From Sindora glabra (Eukaryota; Streptophyta; Magnoliopsida; Fabales; Fabaceae), in the NCBI GenBank assembly GCA_020226215.1, contig CM035232.1:64948184-65012183 (forward strand): a stretch of 64,000 nt of DNA, written 5' to 3'. Within the stretch, counting starts at the first letter, position 1. Each line of letters opens with the position of its first letter. The position numbers and the translations under genes are program-made. The notes below the pieces were generated by a model. The model searched no databases and had not been told where the DNA came from. It worked only from the letters and a program-made list of their open reading frames with translations. Of this stretch, positions 11,990 to 24,674 are shown in pieces.

Positions 11990-14446
11990 AGATTGCATCA
12001 TATGCAAATACAATAAAATTTTTAAAATTTTTTTACTAATTCAAATTTCTCTTTCCAAGGACCACTCGTATAATTAATTTGATTCAATAATATACAATCC
12101 ATAAAATGATTTTACCTTTCTCCTAGTTATGTGTTCTGGAACTTGAATTAAGAGACCTAAATGTGCCTCCTCTAAGGTTAGTGATATAGTCAACCTCCAC
12201 TTTATCACACCTTTATGTTAGCAATAGTAAGTGACATCTAACAATACATCATCTCACAATTAACAATGAATGATATCTAGTAATACATCATTACCGTGTA
12301 AGTAATTAGAATTGCTAGTGATTTGACATAACATTTTTATGACTAATATTCCATGTAGTTTAGTCCCTTTTATCCTAAATTTCTAGATTAAACTCAAGGC
12401 ACGAAATGTGTTACCTTTTTTATAATTCAATTTATATGTTTCTTGATTCCTACGTAAACTAGCAAAGACAAATGAATTAATATTATATACTAATCCATTT
12501 GAGCATACCATTCATGTCATAGTTTCACTTAATCAATGAGCCTACAAATATTACTTTTTTTATATAGGAAAGATAAAATTTCATCTAGATTATTCACATC
12601 TCTCTGCATAATTCTTGATATACCTAATTGCCATCTCTTAGGCCAACCTTGTTACAGGTAACATTTAATGGCATCAAGGTAAATGACTTTTTACGTAAGT
12701 AATTGTATTGATTTCAAGTCAAAAGACCATATACAACATTATCACTATGAGAATTGCTTATGACCCTATAATCCATGTAACATTATCATGGTGGGTTAGT
12801 CTAGTACATTAATTCTCTAATATGTACACATATGTTAACTTGATATGTTATATCCATAATATAATTATCACTTAACATACATACTAGTCTTGTTGTATTA
12901 TTATTTTTTCAATTAACAATAATGATTGACTAAGGACATTTTAAGAATAACAAAAATCATTCTAAGGATAATTATTATATTTATTTATAACATGTAAATA
13001 TAATATTAAACATAATAATCAACTGAATGCTTCATTTATATATAAAAAAGTTAATACATTGTACACAAATTCAATGATCCTATAATTAGCCACTAGAGCA
13101 TAATACTAACAATCTCATCATATGCCTATCAAGTAGGTTTCTACTAAAATCCTAATAATATTTTTAAGGATCCTAGTTAAAATAAATAATGTATTAAATC
13201 TATCCAGTAAATAAGTAAATAATTTATTTATTTATAAAATATTTCCTAATGAAATAAATTAATAAATAAACTCTTTATTTATTATTTATTTGTAGAAAGT
13301 ATAATCCTATTAAAATAAATAAATATATAAATAAACTCATTATTTATATTTTTTTTTCATCAACCATCTTATAGTTAAATTATTAATTATTTCAAAATTG
13401 AATTAATTCTTTTTAAATAAATAAATGTGGATTCATTTAATCTTATATGTGTAACCTTTTAAGTTTACTGTTAAACTAGTAATGGATCATGATTAAATTA
13501 GATTCTTTTATTTTAATATTTAGAATTAATCTCATTAATTCCAAATCTCAAAATTCATGATTAACATTTAGCAATATGTCATAAACTAATTAACATGAAT
13601 TTAAAAAATGAAGCCTTTTAATTGTAATTATCATACTATACAATCCTTTCATCATACAATGTCCTTATTGAACTTAAGGTGTGGTGTATTAGTTAAAATC
13701 CTAATCATTCAACTACTATGTATCTAATCCAAAATTTATGACTTATTATATGAAATTCGAAAAACATTTTTTAATTTCACTTCACCTTAGCCAAGGATTT
13801 TCAAGTCATGATTCATAAAATAATATAGGACACTCTCTTCTCTTTACAATAAGTGATGAATTCCTTATTAACATTCATGAGTCTTAATATCTAATAGATG
13901 TCTTTTCGATGATTCCTCAAAATCAAAACAATATTAGAATATAATGTATCATATATAAGATTACAATAATGTCTCAAATCAAAAGATCAACTCCACACCA
14001 TTATAATGTAACAATTCCAATTTAACTTGTCCACATAGTAATTCTTAAAAAAGCTAACTTGATGAACATATTCATCTAACAAGCACCTACTTATATGCAC
14101 TAGTGCCACCGCAATAATGTCCATGAATCAAGACATCCTCTTACTTTAATATGTATCATATGCACTAGTTTATATAAGTCATTAGTGTTCATTCCCAATA
14201 ACTATATGACTAGGAACATTTTAAGATCTAGGTTTATAAGAAATATATTTCATGACCGTTATCTTTATAAAGGATCAAATTCCATGAGCCATCTTGATCT
14301 TTGGACTTTATCAGACATAAATAATAATTAAATAATTAATAAAGAAAAATAAATTTCTTTTTATTAGTAATTAATCAAACAAAAAAGTTTACAAGAAGTG
14401 TCCTACTATGTCATATGTAATTGGATTTTAGGGAACAAATCCAATA
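11990..14446 (-). repeat. 3' LTR of the Ty1/copia element
   Basis: It aligns along most of its length with 19250-21008: the start (GCATCATATGCAAAT), the stretch around 13130-13440, and the end (CAAGAAGTGTCCTACTA versus CAAGAAATGTCCTACTA). The minus strand begins TATTGGATTTG, a decayed form of the usual TGTTGG start. It is about 700 bp longer than the other LTR, because about 12240-13090 has no full counterpart there. It lies downstream of the RNase H remains, so it is the 3' LTR of a minus-strand element. Confidence 0.8.
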
Positions 14447-14465
14447 ATACCCCAATTTTCTAGAA
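14447..14465 (-). other. Polypurine tract of the copia element
   Basis: The minus strand reads GAAAATTGGGGTATT directly before the 3' LTR, which is where the plus-strand primer of an LTR retrotransposon lies. The short G run next to the LTR is the usual form. Confidence 0.6.
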
Positions 14466-14479
14466 GCCAATTACCTATG

Positions 14480-14934
14480 TATTTAATGCTCATCTTTTTA
14501 GGATGACATTTATACACTTATTTTTACAATAACTTAATAAGTAAATTTGTTATGTTCTTTAAGATTAAGTGATAAATCCATATCACATGTTTAAATCTTT
14601 GATGAGACCTTAGCTTTTGCTTGCACAAAGGCACCATGATTATCATAGTATATGCTTATTAAATTATCAATTCTTGGAAACACACCTAATTCTAAGGTGA
14701 AATTCCTCATCTAAATGGCTTCCTTTGCCATATCTAATGTAGTAATATACTAAACCTCAATCATTGACAATTGTTTCCTATTTGAAACTCTTCTAATAGA
14801 TTGTTCCATCATTGACGGTAAACCTAAAACCAAATGTTAGGTTTGAGTCATCCATATCAAATTAAAAGCTAGAATTTGTAGTTCTAATATCAATTTTCCT
14901 CTTCCATATACCATAAAGAGATCTTTAGTCCTTG
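14480..14934 (-). pseudogene. Ty1/copia RNase H, decayed
   Basis: The minus-strand translation contains RRVSNRKQLS, then LDMAKEAI-MRNFTLELGV, IYYDNHGAFVQAKAK and LKEHNKFTY, in the order of the copia RNase H domain (SSKQ... EAKEAVWIR... YCDNxGAIxQAKxP). It continues from the reverse transcriptase to its right and ends shortly before the polypurine tract. Several stops and frame changes are present. Confidence 0.8.
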
Positions 14935-15345
14935 CTAAGGGCTTAATAATCCTTTCATAGCTTTCCAGTGTTCCATACTAGGATTAGATTGATATTTGCT
15001 CATGACAATCATAACATATGTTATATTAGGCTTTGTATAATTATACCAGACATTATGCTTCAACACCTTTTCTATGTACATTATTTGGGTCATGCTAAGT
15101 AACCTACTTAATCTATCTTCATAGATTTTTATCCCTAATATAGAGGAAGCTTCATCCAAATATTTTATAAGGATATTAATATATAAACATACTTTTATTG
15201 CTTACAACATACCCACATCATTCTCAATAAGTAATATGTCATCAACATAAAGCATGAGAAAAGTGACTGCACTCCTACTAACCTTTTTGAAAACACAAGG
15301 TTCATTCAAATTAATAATCAAACCTTTTCATTGCATCATTAAAAG
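14935..15345 (-). pseudogene. Ty1/copia reverse transcriptase, 3' half, decayed
   Basis: The minus strand carries CVFKK, then LMLYVDDILLIENDVGML, with the catalytic YVDD box intact at 15238-15249. It is followed by EASSILGIKIYEDRLSRLL, YIEKVLK and TKPNITYVM...MSKYQSNPSMEHWKAMKGLL. These are the ordered landmarks of copia reverse transcriptases. The segment between 'EKVLKH' and 'TKPNITY' is shorter than in intact elements, so there is an internal deletion. A stop follows the YVDD region. The first half of the domain is missing or unrecognisable. Confidence 0.85.
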
Positions 15346-16000
15346 GAATGTTCCAACTTCAAAAAGGTCATTTCAATCTATAAATGTATTTATACAACTT
15401 AAAAAGTTTCTATTCATTGCTATTTTCTTGAATCGATGTCACACATCACCTCTATGTAGTTAGGTGCTTTTCTAAACCATATCTCATAAGGTATTTTAGG
15501 CATTGATTTAGAAGAAAAAAAAACCTATTTAGATGATGTATGGCTATTTTTAGAGCAAAACCCTAGAAAGATGTAGGAAGATCAATGAAAATAATTATGG
15601 GCCAAGCTTTATCTAATAAAGTTTGGTTTCTTCTCTTAAAAACTCAATCAAGTTATTGGTTCCTAGAGGAGTTTGCTATAAGACAATCTTATTCTTTTTT
15701 AGATGACCAAGGAATTTAGCACTCAATTATTCACCTTATTGATTAAATTAAAGGACTTCAATATTTTTGTTAGTTTAGTTCTCCACTTTATCTCTAAACT
15801 TTTAAAGCTTTTCAAATGTTTTAGATTTGTTCTTCATAAGAAACATATACCTATACCTTAATAAAATCATCAATAAAGGTTATAAAGTAAGAGAAGCCTC
15901 CTTGAGCCTTAACATTTAGTGACCTATATACACCTATATGAATTAAATCTAATACATTGGAGGTTTATTACACTTATACAACAAGTGATGACTAAGTTAT
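15346..16000 (-). pseudogene. Ty1/copia integrase core, decayed
   Basis: The minus strand reads GGFSYFITFIDDF near 15930-15890, the first catalytic Asp region of copia integrases (GYxYFITFxDDxSRY). Further on come blocks resembling YGxxxxLLxLIxFLRE, and a final MPKIPYEIWFRKAPNYIEV (about 15500-15450), matching 'TPYEIWxGKKPxL'. Many stops are present, so it is inactive. It lies between the zinc-knuckle region and the reverse transcriptase, the copia gene order (integrase before reverse transcriptase). Confidence 0.8.
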
Positions 16001-16850
16001 TTTTTCTTTTAGACAAGATTTATAAGTTAGTGATGATTCAAGATTTGAAAGATTTAGTGAATTGTCATTAATCAACTTTCCAATCCGATTCTTGGATATA
16101 TGTCTAAGTCTATAATGCAATATTAATGAATAACTTTAATCATCATGTTTCCTTTTGTTAATTCGTTAAAAACATAACATGGATTTAAAGATTCAATAGT
16201 ATGAATATTATTTCTTAAAGTTCCAATACAATATAAACCACTATCTTTTTTATGGAATATTTTCCATCGTTTATTTCAAAAATAAAACCTTCCTTTTGCA
16301 AAACAAAAAGAAGAATAATGTTCTTTATTATATTTGGAACATAAATAATCATTTAAAAGCAAATTATATTCAAAATCCAATATTAAAGAAATAGTTCCTA
16401 TGTTTAATGTAGTAATTTTTACTCTATTTCCTAACTGTAGCAACACCTCTCATTTAGTTAATTGCCTACATCTTGTTATCCTCTACAAACTATTTCAAAT
16501 GTGAGAATCACATCCAATATTAATACCCAAGAAGCATCATTAATAGAAAGTTTAACTTCAACAAGAAATAAATTTGAAGCAGAATGCTTTTACTTCAATT
16601 TTTTAAGGTAAACCTTACAAGACCTCTTCAAATGACTAGGTTTCCCATAATAAAAGCAAGCCCATTTTTAGTTTTGATCTTTGCAACACTTGCAAAGGAT
16701 AACTGAGTAAGTATTGAAGAAAGTGAGTTCTTTCTCATTTTGAAAAAAAAACATAAAATAAAAGAGATTAAGTAGATATTTGATAAAAAATATTTATTTA
16801 TATTAAGGATTTCTAATAGAAACATTCCTCCCACTATTTTAATCAAATCT
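16001..16850 (-). pseudogene. Ty1/copia gag C-terminus and pre-integrase region
   Basis: At 16617-16658 the minus strand encodes CFYYGKPSHLKRSC, a retroviral zinc knuckle (C-X2-C-X4-H-X4-C) whose second Cys is Tyr, a TGT-to-TAT change. It is followed by KVYLKKLK and a decayed aspartic-protease/pre-integrase stretch (INDASWVL, then further right-to-left ESYLTYKSCLKEKMT-like remains near 16020). This fixes the element as Ty1/copia on the minus strand. The open frame at 16628-16846 is in another register and not the gene. Confidence 0.75.
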
Positions 16851-17957
16851 TATTACCTTTAAGATAAGGTTTGGAAAGCACCATTGAAAAGCAATCTAAT
16901 GGATTTAAGATCTAATTAAAGTTACCATAAGCCTAAATATTATTAGCGATCCCATAGTAATTTCAAAAAGTGGATAATGCTTATCAATTACATCTCATGT
17001 AATTTGACATAAACCCAAACACCATTAGCACTCTTATACAAATTCATGTTAAGTCGAACTTATCATTTTCACATAAGTATGCCTAATATTGATGCCTCTA
17101 ACTACTATTGATGATAGTACCAATATCAAACACCCTATAAACATCACTATGTATAAAACAATTAATATAATTTTCATATTTTACATACCTCAAATATTAT
17201 TGATGATATATACAAAATATAATAAAATATCATATTAGTTGTCAATAATGGAAGGCTATAATTAATCAAATTCTTTGACTTATTTTGCTTACAACTTAAT
17301 ATTTCATGTCCCTAAAACATTTTCAAAGGGAAGTATTAAATTAATTTAGGTTTCATTATTATTTAATTCAAATTACCCTATAATTTTAAATTAACATGCA
17401 TCTCATATATTCATATCAAATATAATAGCATGGATGATTATGGGCCTTTTACATAAGCTATAAAAGTAAAATATCATTTCAAGAAAATATAAAATTTACT
17501 TATGTATCCTATGCATAAAAGGACTTTTATCTGCACTTCTCCACTCCATTATTCTAACATTTAAAAATTTTGTTTGACTTCATTCCATTCTAGTTACATC
17601 TCATGAATAAGAAACTTTGGTCAATAACCAAAAGGAGGTACATATTTGAAAGAGAAAGAAATATAATTACAGAATAATTAGAGAATGTAAGACATGTAGC
17701 TTTCATTTTAAAAATATAACTCATAGAATAACCTATAATCATCCATCCCACAATTTCATTATATGAAATAAAATATACTTGTTAAATGAATATAAAAGCA
17801 TATATATTTATCAAATAAATATAAAAGCATAATATAAAATATATATTTAAAAATAAATATATAAAAATATGCATAAAATACATTTATCAAATAAATATAT
17901 AAACAAAATCTCAATCTCATTAGGTTAACTTATCTTGCAGTATAAAATATATGTAAA

Positions 17958-18223
17958 CTAAAAATTTATTTTAATCTCTATAAGATTGAATTTTTATGAA
18001 TTTTATCTCTTACTAAAATTTCTTATTAATTTAGTTCCTATAAAATTTAAAATTCTTAATTTTTAGTTCTTTTATACATGAGATGTAATATTGAATTACT
18101 ATATAAAAGGATTAAAATTTGAGGATTTTTAATCTTATTGAGACCAAATTGATACAGATTTTTGTCAAGGATGAAATTAATAAGAAAAAATTAGTCTTAT
18201 AGGGATCAAAAATATATTTTTAG
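17958..18223. mobile_element. Long-inverted-repeat MITE inside the copia element
   Basis: The left end (CTAAAAATTTATTTTAATCT, continuing CTATAAGATTGAA) matches the reverse strand of the right end (CTAAAAATATATTTTTGATC, continuing CCTATAAGACTAA). The similarity extends inward for most of each half, so the single strand can fold on itself. The 'TTTGGTCCCTATAAG' style of terminus is common among plant MITEs (family knowledge). Confidence 0.75.
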
Positions 18224-18970
18224 TCAATATATGTTTTTGGCCTCTTTATTGAATAATTCAATTTTTTCATTAACCAAATTATTAAATTTTTGGAATACAA
18301 TTGAATTGTTAATTGAAAAATTATTCAATCTTTTATATATCTCATTTATAAGATCCATCTAATGGCTTTGGCCGATGGCACAAATCATATATATATCTTA
18401 TGTGTAAATAATTTTTTTAAAAAAATTACTATTTATCTATTCAAATTATATATATCTCATACATATAATTTATCTAATGTGTTAGGCTAATCATATAAAT
18501 TTATATACACACATGTATAAATAATTCAAAAAAATAATAGTCACTATTTATCTATACAATTTCATATATATTTCATATATACAATATATTTAATGTGTTA
18601 AGCCAATCACATAATTCATAAAAATTAAAATTACAATTACATTTGTATCATTTGTTTATGCATCATATGTAGAACAAAAAGGAGAAAGACATGGTAATAA
18701 TATTTTTATAGGACCAAACAACATATGATAGGATAATCATGATCCGTATTCATAAAATCAAAACCTTTATATATATATAACAATTAACCCCCCATAATCA
18801 TATAGAAACTTTAAGCATATGTGAGAATTGCTTGTATCTCACAATTTGATTTTATTATGAGATAATACCTTCTTTTAACATGATCCAATAATGTTGAAAA
18901 CTAGTTTCACATGAAACCTTTAATATCAAATCATGAATCCATGTATATATGTATAATATATGTATATATG

Positions 18971-18973
<3 letters not shown>

Positions 18974-19032
<59 letters not shown>
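18974..19032. repeat. (AT)n microsatellite
   Basis: About 29 uninterrupted AT units, preceded by degenerate TATATGTATAAT units. The short open frames on both strands here are made of Tyr/Ile repeats and are not genes. Confidence 0.95.
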
Positions 19033-19034
<2 letters not shown>

Positions 19035-19111
19035 TAGTAACATTAAAAGTATTATGCAAAATTAAAAAAAAATATTTTCTTTTGATATACATTTAAACAT
19101 TACAAAATGGA

Positions 19112-19163
<52 letters not shown>

Positions 19164-19186
19164 GTAATAATAATAATAATAATAAC
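19112..19186. repeat. (AAT)n microsatellite
   Basis: About 25 AAT units with a single interruption (ATAGTAAT) near 19163. Confidence 0.95.
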
Positions 19187-19249
19187 ATCTCATGCCATTA
19201 CCGATCGAATTTTAACATGATTGAACTTTTAAACTACAATTAAAAAATT

Positions 19250-21008
19250 TAGAATTGCATCATATGCAAATGCAATGGAATTTTTAGAAAATTTTAATTA
19301 ATTCTAATTTCCCTTCCTAAGAACTACCCATGCAATTAATTCAATTTAATAATATGCAATCCATAAAATAATTTTACCCCTCTCCCAATTTTATATATTT
19401 TGAAACTTCAATTAAGAGATCCAAAAGTATCTCCTCTAATATTAGTCCACACAATCGACTTCCACTCCATTACACTTTTGTGTTAATACCAGTGAATAAT
19501 GATTATAAAGAGAAAGGGAGAAGAGAGGCTGATTTTTTTCCATTAGCTTAATACATGAGTACACACATTTTGATGGCTAATAGCTATAACTCTTGCATTA
19601 GTTATTGTGTATATATCATTATTTGAGTTTTTTATAACTCTTGTAGATCTTCTTTTGAAGTCATCTCATAATTTGTCTATCAAGTAGGTTCTTACTAGAA
19701 TCCTAGTAATATTTTAGAAATCCTACTTAAAATAAATAACATATTAAAAATTACCTAATAAATACATTATTTATTTATTTTTAAAATATTTCCTAATGAA
19801 ATAAATCAATAAATAAACCTTTATTACTTATTTCTAAAAAGTATTATCCTATTAAAATAAATAAATATATAAATAAATTTTTTATTTATATTTATTTCTT
19901 TTATTCCATCAACTATCTTATAGTTAAATTATTAATTATCTCGTAATTGAATTAATTCTCTCTAAATAAATAAATATGGATGTATATGATCCTATACGTG
20001 TGACCTTTCAAGACCATCATTAAAATATTAACAGGCCATGGTTAAACTAAACTCTTTTATTTAATATTTAAAAGTAATCTTATTTATTCTAAATCCCTAA
20101 ATTTATTATTAGAGTTTAGCAACATGTTATGAAATAGTTAACATGAATTCTAAAAATGAACCTTTTTAGTTGCAATTTTGAAATGAATACAATCGTCTCA
20201 TCTTACAACATCCCGATTGAACTTAAGGTGTGGTGTATTAGTCAAAATCCTAATCATTTAACTACTATATATTCAATTTGGAACTCATAACTTATTTTGT
20301 AAAACTTAAAAAACTCTCTTTCTAATTTCATCTCACCTTAGCCAAGGATTTCCAAGTCACAATTAATAAAATAACATAAACATTCTCTTTTCTTTATAAA
20401 AAGTGATGAATGCCTTACTGACATTCATAAATCTTTATATATGATAAAGTTATACCAAATAGATGTCTTTTGGATGATTCCTTAGAATCAAAATAATATT
20501 AAAGTATAACATATCATATATAAGATCACAATGATATCTCAAGTTAAAGGATCAACTCTGCACCATTGCAACTTAAGAATTTCAACTTAACTTATCTATA
20601 TAAGAATTCTTAAATGGGTCAACTCAGTGAAAATATTCATCTAATGAAAGCCTAGATATATGTAAAAGTGTCACCATATCAATCCCCATGAAATGAAACA
20701 TTCTCTTACTTAAGCATGCAGCATATGTACTAGTCTATTCAAGTCATTAGTGTTCATTCCCAATGACTCCATAACTTGGAACATTTTAGATCTAGGCTTG
20801 TAAGGAATATATTACGTGACTATCATTTCTATACATGACCATATTCCATAGGCTATCTTGAATTTTGGACTTTATCAAACATAAATAATAATTAAATGAT
20901 TAATAAAGAATAATAAATTCCTTTTTATTAATAATTGATTAAATGAAAAGTTTACAAGAAATGTCCTACTACATCACATACAATTAGCTTGTAAGGCACA
21001 ATTCTAAT
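19250..21008 (-). repeat. 5' LTR of the Ty1/copia element
   Basis: It is the partner of 11990-14446: shared landmarks include GCATCATATGCAAAT at one end, AAGGTGTGGTGTATTAGT in the middle (20226 versus 13678) and TACAAGAAATGTCCTACTA at the other end. It is about 1.76 kb and lacks the 12240-13090 stretch of its partner. The two LTRs differ at many sites, so the insertion is old. No clear 5-bp target duplication survives outside the pair. Confidence 0.8.
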
Positions 21009-21999
21009 AGATAATTTTATGCTAAAACTTGTATAAGGCTTTTACCTAGGAAAAAGGTTTGCTAAACTTATTAAAGACATACTTCATAGCATAAATCATA
21101 TCTTATAATAGCAAAAAGCTAGTTATTCTTAAACCAAGGCTTGAGTTAGGAGGAGATTCATCCTTTCTAACACTTCGACAAAGATTAAATGTCATATCCC
21201 CTGTATATTTGCATAAAGCCAGATGTCATCCCTCTATAATTTTCTATGCAAAGGATACTCTAAATTAGGAATCTTTAGACTTTCCTCTCAGCTTGCCATA
21301 CAGAAAGCTTAAGATACCCCTCTTTGTTAAAATTATCTTAGCTAAGAGGGTTTAGGCTTACCATATGCAAGTTCAAAGGTAGACTGTATTTTAATGCCCT
21401 ATAATGGTTTAGTATTGTGCTAATTTGTTAGGAATTTATTATCTAGAGCTTCGAGATCCCTCCATTTAGTTGTCTTTCTTCATAAGCACTTCTATTAGTT
21501 AATAAGGTCACCAAGTGTTGGTAATAGAATAGGTGGTATTTTTCTTACCAAGTCATCTGCTCCTCGAGGCATTACTCACCTAAATTTTATCATAGGCATC
21601 TAGAATGTTAAAGGGTAATACACCCTAACTTTAAACATATTATCTTTAAATTCATTTGTTTTAAGGATGTATCAAATCTGATTTTAACTAAAATGCACTT
21701 GAGCCAATTTGATTGCTTCATCACTCCCATTCTTAGAGAGAGATAACCTAAACTATAAGATTTCGAAGAAGAATATAAGTGTTATAGAATAGGGAATTAG
21801 TGTTTGTGATCATGATAGAGAAAGGTGATTAACATTTAAGGATGCTTGTTACCATTTTTTAGCCTGTTAGTAGTTGGATATCATCTTTTAAGATTGTTCA
21901 TGAAGCTTTCATTTATTTTTTATTTCTTTTTTCTATTTCCTAATAGTTGTAATTCTCTAATATCTATAATTAAAAATATTTTGCTATGACACTAAATCT
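21009..21999. other. Probable 3' part of the split gypsy element, no gene
   Basis: It lies downstream (minus-strand sense) of the integrase remains at 22000-22846, so it is probably the 3' non-coding part of that element. No frame or LTR boundary could be recognised. Confidence 0.35.
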
Positions 22000-22846
22000 C
22001 TCCTTCCTTTCATTCATGAACATAATTACACAATTCTTACCTTTCTCATGGGTAATACTTCTTAATGTAATGTGCTTAAAATTAGGAGGCCATTTTTCAA
22101 ATCTAATACTTAGGTTAAGCAATACACAATAACTACTATTGCTAACTTTACTAACTACATATAGGCTTTCCTAATTAGGTGTAAATTTTAAGGCATGTAA
22201 ATCCTTTAAAAGATGATCACTAGTGTGTAGCACCTACTTCCCTTCTCAAAAGAATCATGACTTAACTAGTTTTTGGTATGGCTTTATGATACAATTCATA
22301 TAAACAATATAGGGTATCTTGTTCTTTCAATCTTATCTCCTCTAATATATCATTTTGCATTATTAATTCAACTTTTAGTCCTTTCTGAAGATAATTCTTA
22401 GGCTTTCTATAAGTAGTTTAGCAAACACTATCATATCAACTTCATATACTAATGAAAAAAGAGTTAACTAAATAGGTCTTCTCTTGTCAATTTGATATGC
22501 CCACAATGTTAGCACTAAGTATTCTGTTTAGCTTTAGGTTTGTTATACACCATTCTAGTAAGATTTTTCACAATATCTTGTTAATGGCTTTTACATGGCC
22601 ATTCCTTTAAGGATAATATAGGTTGGACTTATCATGAATGATTTTATACTTTTCTATTAATGCCTTAACCTTTTTATTCAGAAAGGGAATGCCATTATCC
22701 AAGATAACCCACTTCTAAATTCTAAATTCTAAATTCTAAATTAACATATGATATCTTCTTAATGAGATTAATAATGCTTCCTTTATGAGCATTTCTTGAA
22801 GCCATAGCCTTAACCTGCTTTGTGAAAAGCTATATGGCCACTAGTA
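22000..22846 (-). pseudogene. Gypsy integrase, core to C-terminus, decayed
   Basis: Reading leftward from 22846 the minus strand gives ILVAI-LFTKQVKAMASRN, then VILDNGIPFLNKKVKALIEK, YKIIHDKSNLYYP-RNGHVK and AINKIL. These match the integrase core (ILVATDYFTKWVEA ... DNGxPF ... YYPQGNGxVEAxNK). The catalytic Glu of 'VEA' is Lys and stops are present. The DNG motif is at 22691-22699. Farther on, near 22140-22230, KFTPN-EGLYVVSKV resembles the C-terminal 'WxPNWEGPYVVKKAFSG' block. The protein is cut at 22846 by the LTR of the Athila-like element; its N-terminal part reappears at 31201-31486. Confidence 0.8.
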
Positions 22847-23565
22847 TGATGTAAAAAATATTTACTATATTATTTCCTCTTATTCTACATCTCTTAGTCT
22901 ATTACACATGCTTAATTTCATAGAATTAGCCTTATTTTACAATTTGGTATTAGTTTTATAATGTTCTAAATTTATTTTGTTAATACTAGATTTTGACACT
23001 ATTTTTATTTTTTAACTATTTTTATTTTTTAACTATATCTTGAGCTCTAGATATCAAATTAGAGTGATCTTTATATTGTTGAAAAGTTTAAAGAAAGATC
23101 CATAATTTAGTGGTTAGAGCTTAGTTTGAATTCCTTAAAGATATTATTTAATCAAGAAGTTAAGTCCTTATTTCTATCCCAACTAAGCTAACTTTGATTT
23201 TTAGATCATATCTGAAGCTATAGAAATTTAATTGAGCTGAAATAGTGCCTAAATCTTCTTAAAACCTAGCCCTACAATTTTATTTTATGGTTTACTAAAA
23301 TTACATTATCTTAGTGGTTTTATATTAGATGGAAGTTAAACCTGTGAGATTTCACTATTGCAACTCTTAGAGTTAATTACTTTGTTAAAATAAGTTCTGG
23401 GCTTTAAAAAATTAAGAAGGCCCTATTTTTGAAATCCTTAGAGGCATAGAATTCAAGTCTATTAGTGACTTAAGATAATTAAGTCAAATATAAAGATAAG
23501 AACACATATTAGAGATGAGGCTTTTACATAACATAAAATTCAGTAACATAGTTTTTTTCTCTTCC

Positions 23566-23567
<2 letters not shown>

Positions 23568-23634
<67 letters not shown>

Positions 23635-23642
23635 GTTATTAT
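23568..23642. repeat. (TTA)n microsatellite in the 5' LTR
   Basis: About 24 TTA/ATT units with one GTT interruption near 23634. The same place in the 3' LTR (about 30342-30361) has a short TTC/CTT tract instead, so the expansion happened after insertion. Confidence 0.95.
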
Positions 23643-24326
23643 TTGTTCTTCATCAATGAAGAGCTAAAATTTGGAGTTAATTTAAGGATTTTAAAGCTTT
23701 TCTCTACTAGATTATGAGATCTTGATTTGTAATTTTTTAAAATTACATGTATTGAATGTTGATTTAGTATAATTAATATTCATCCTTATGATTTATAATC
23801 TTTTGCTATTTTAAAGTTAAATTATGGTTAGTTAATCACAATCTTATACATAAAGATAAAGGGTTGAGAGATTAATTTAAAGGTTCCTACTTTAATTCCT
23901 CAATTTAACTAAATTTTATCTTTAAATCAATTTCGATTTAGCTTTATAAATTATAGCAGTCTCTTAATTTAACTAATCTTAATTAATTAAATCCTAGATG
24001 ATTATCTAGAATAAGATTCATAAATTATTGTTGGGGTTCTAGGTAATGAAAGGTTGAAAAGTTAATTAGAAAAGTCAAATATCAAGTGACTCGTGATTAA
24101 TCCAAACTAAAAGTTTTCAAGTCTTTGAATTAGCTATTTCATTATATTGATTTACTTTCTTGCTAGTTTGTTATGTATTCTATTTTAGTTTCATATAGTT
24201 ATTTTAGTTTTGAATTAAAACCTTCCAATTTTAGTTTATGTTCTATATAATTTTGTATACTGTATTTTGTGCAATATTTATATTTATACTGCATTCTAGT
24301 TACTGCTGTTTGTAATTTGTTCTAGT

Positions 24327-24590
24327 TTATTTTTGCATTCTGTTATATTACATTTGTATTTTATTAGTTAGTAAATTAATTGAGAAAAAATAAACTAAAG
24401 GATCACTAGAGATATGACTTGGTTTTGACTTAGTTTGATATCCTAAGGATCACTAGAGATATAACTTGGTTTTGATTTGGTTTATTTTTGCATTCTATTA
24501 TATTACATTTGTATTTTGTTATTTAGTAAATTAATTGAGAAAAAATAAACTAAAGGATCACTAGAGATATGAATTGGTTTGATATCCTAT
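24327..24590. repeat. 154-bp tandem duplication within the 5' LTR
   Basis: TTTATTTTTGCATTCT ... TTACATTTGTATTTT ... AATTGAGAAAAAATAAAC begins at 24327 and again at 24481. The string GGATCACTAGAGATAT occurs three times (near 24400, 24448 and 24558). The 3' LTR has only one copy (31087-31200). Confidence 0.85.
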
Positions 24591-24656
24591 ATTGCATTAC
24601 TATTAGCATACTAGTATAATTTAATTTAGTGTAGTGTAGCCTACACATCAAAATTT

Positions 24657-24674
24657 TAGTGCCATTACCAAGGA
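24657..24674 (+). other. Primer-binding site, tRNA-Asp type, decayed
   Basis: TAGTGCCATTACCAAGGA follows the LTR by about 11 bp. It matches TGGCGCCGTTGCCGGGGA, the tRNA-Asp primer site known from Athila-type elements, except at six positions, five G-to-A and one C-to-T. All are the changes expected from decay of methylated cytosines. The open frame starting at 24659 is not a gene. Confidence 0.75.

Larger units (their letters stand above)
16851..19249. mobile_element. Eroded 5' internal part of the copia element
   Basis: By position this should hold the start of gag and the leader between the 5' LTR and the zinc knuckle, but no gag frame can be read. It contains a fold-back MITE (17958-18223) and two long microsatellites (18974-19032 and 19112-19186). 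The primer site next to the LTR at 19250 could not be recognised. Confidence 0.5.
22847..24645 (+). repeat. 5' LTR of the Athila-like element
   Basis: It starts TGATGTAAAAAATATTTACT, paired with TGATATGAAAAATATTTATT at 29645, and the two stay alignable (TTACACATGCTTAATTT, AGATTTTGA, CTTGATTTGTAAT). It ends just before the primer site. It is about 240 bp longer than its partner, owing to a (TTA)n tract at 23568-23642, a 154-bp tandem duplication near 24327-24590, and a missing end in the partner. Confidence 0.8.

Noticed and set aside
18855..19096. Open frames on both strands rich in Tyr and Ile
   Set aside because: Translation of the (AT)n microsatellite; not genes.
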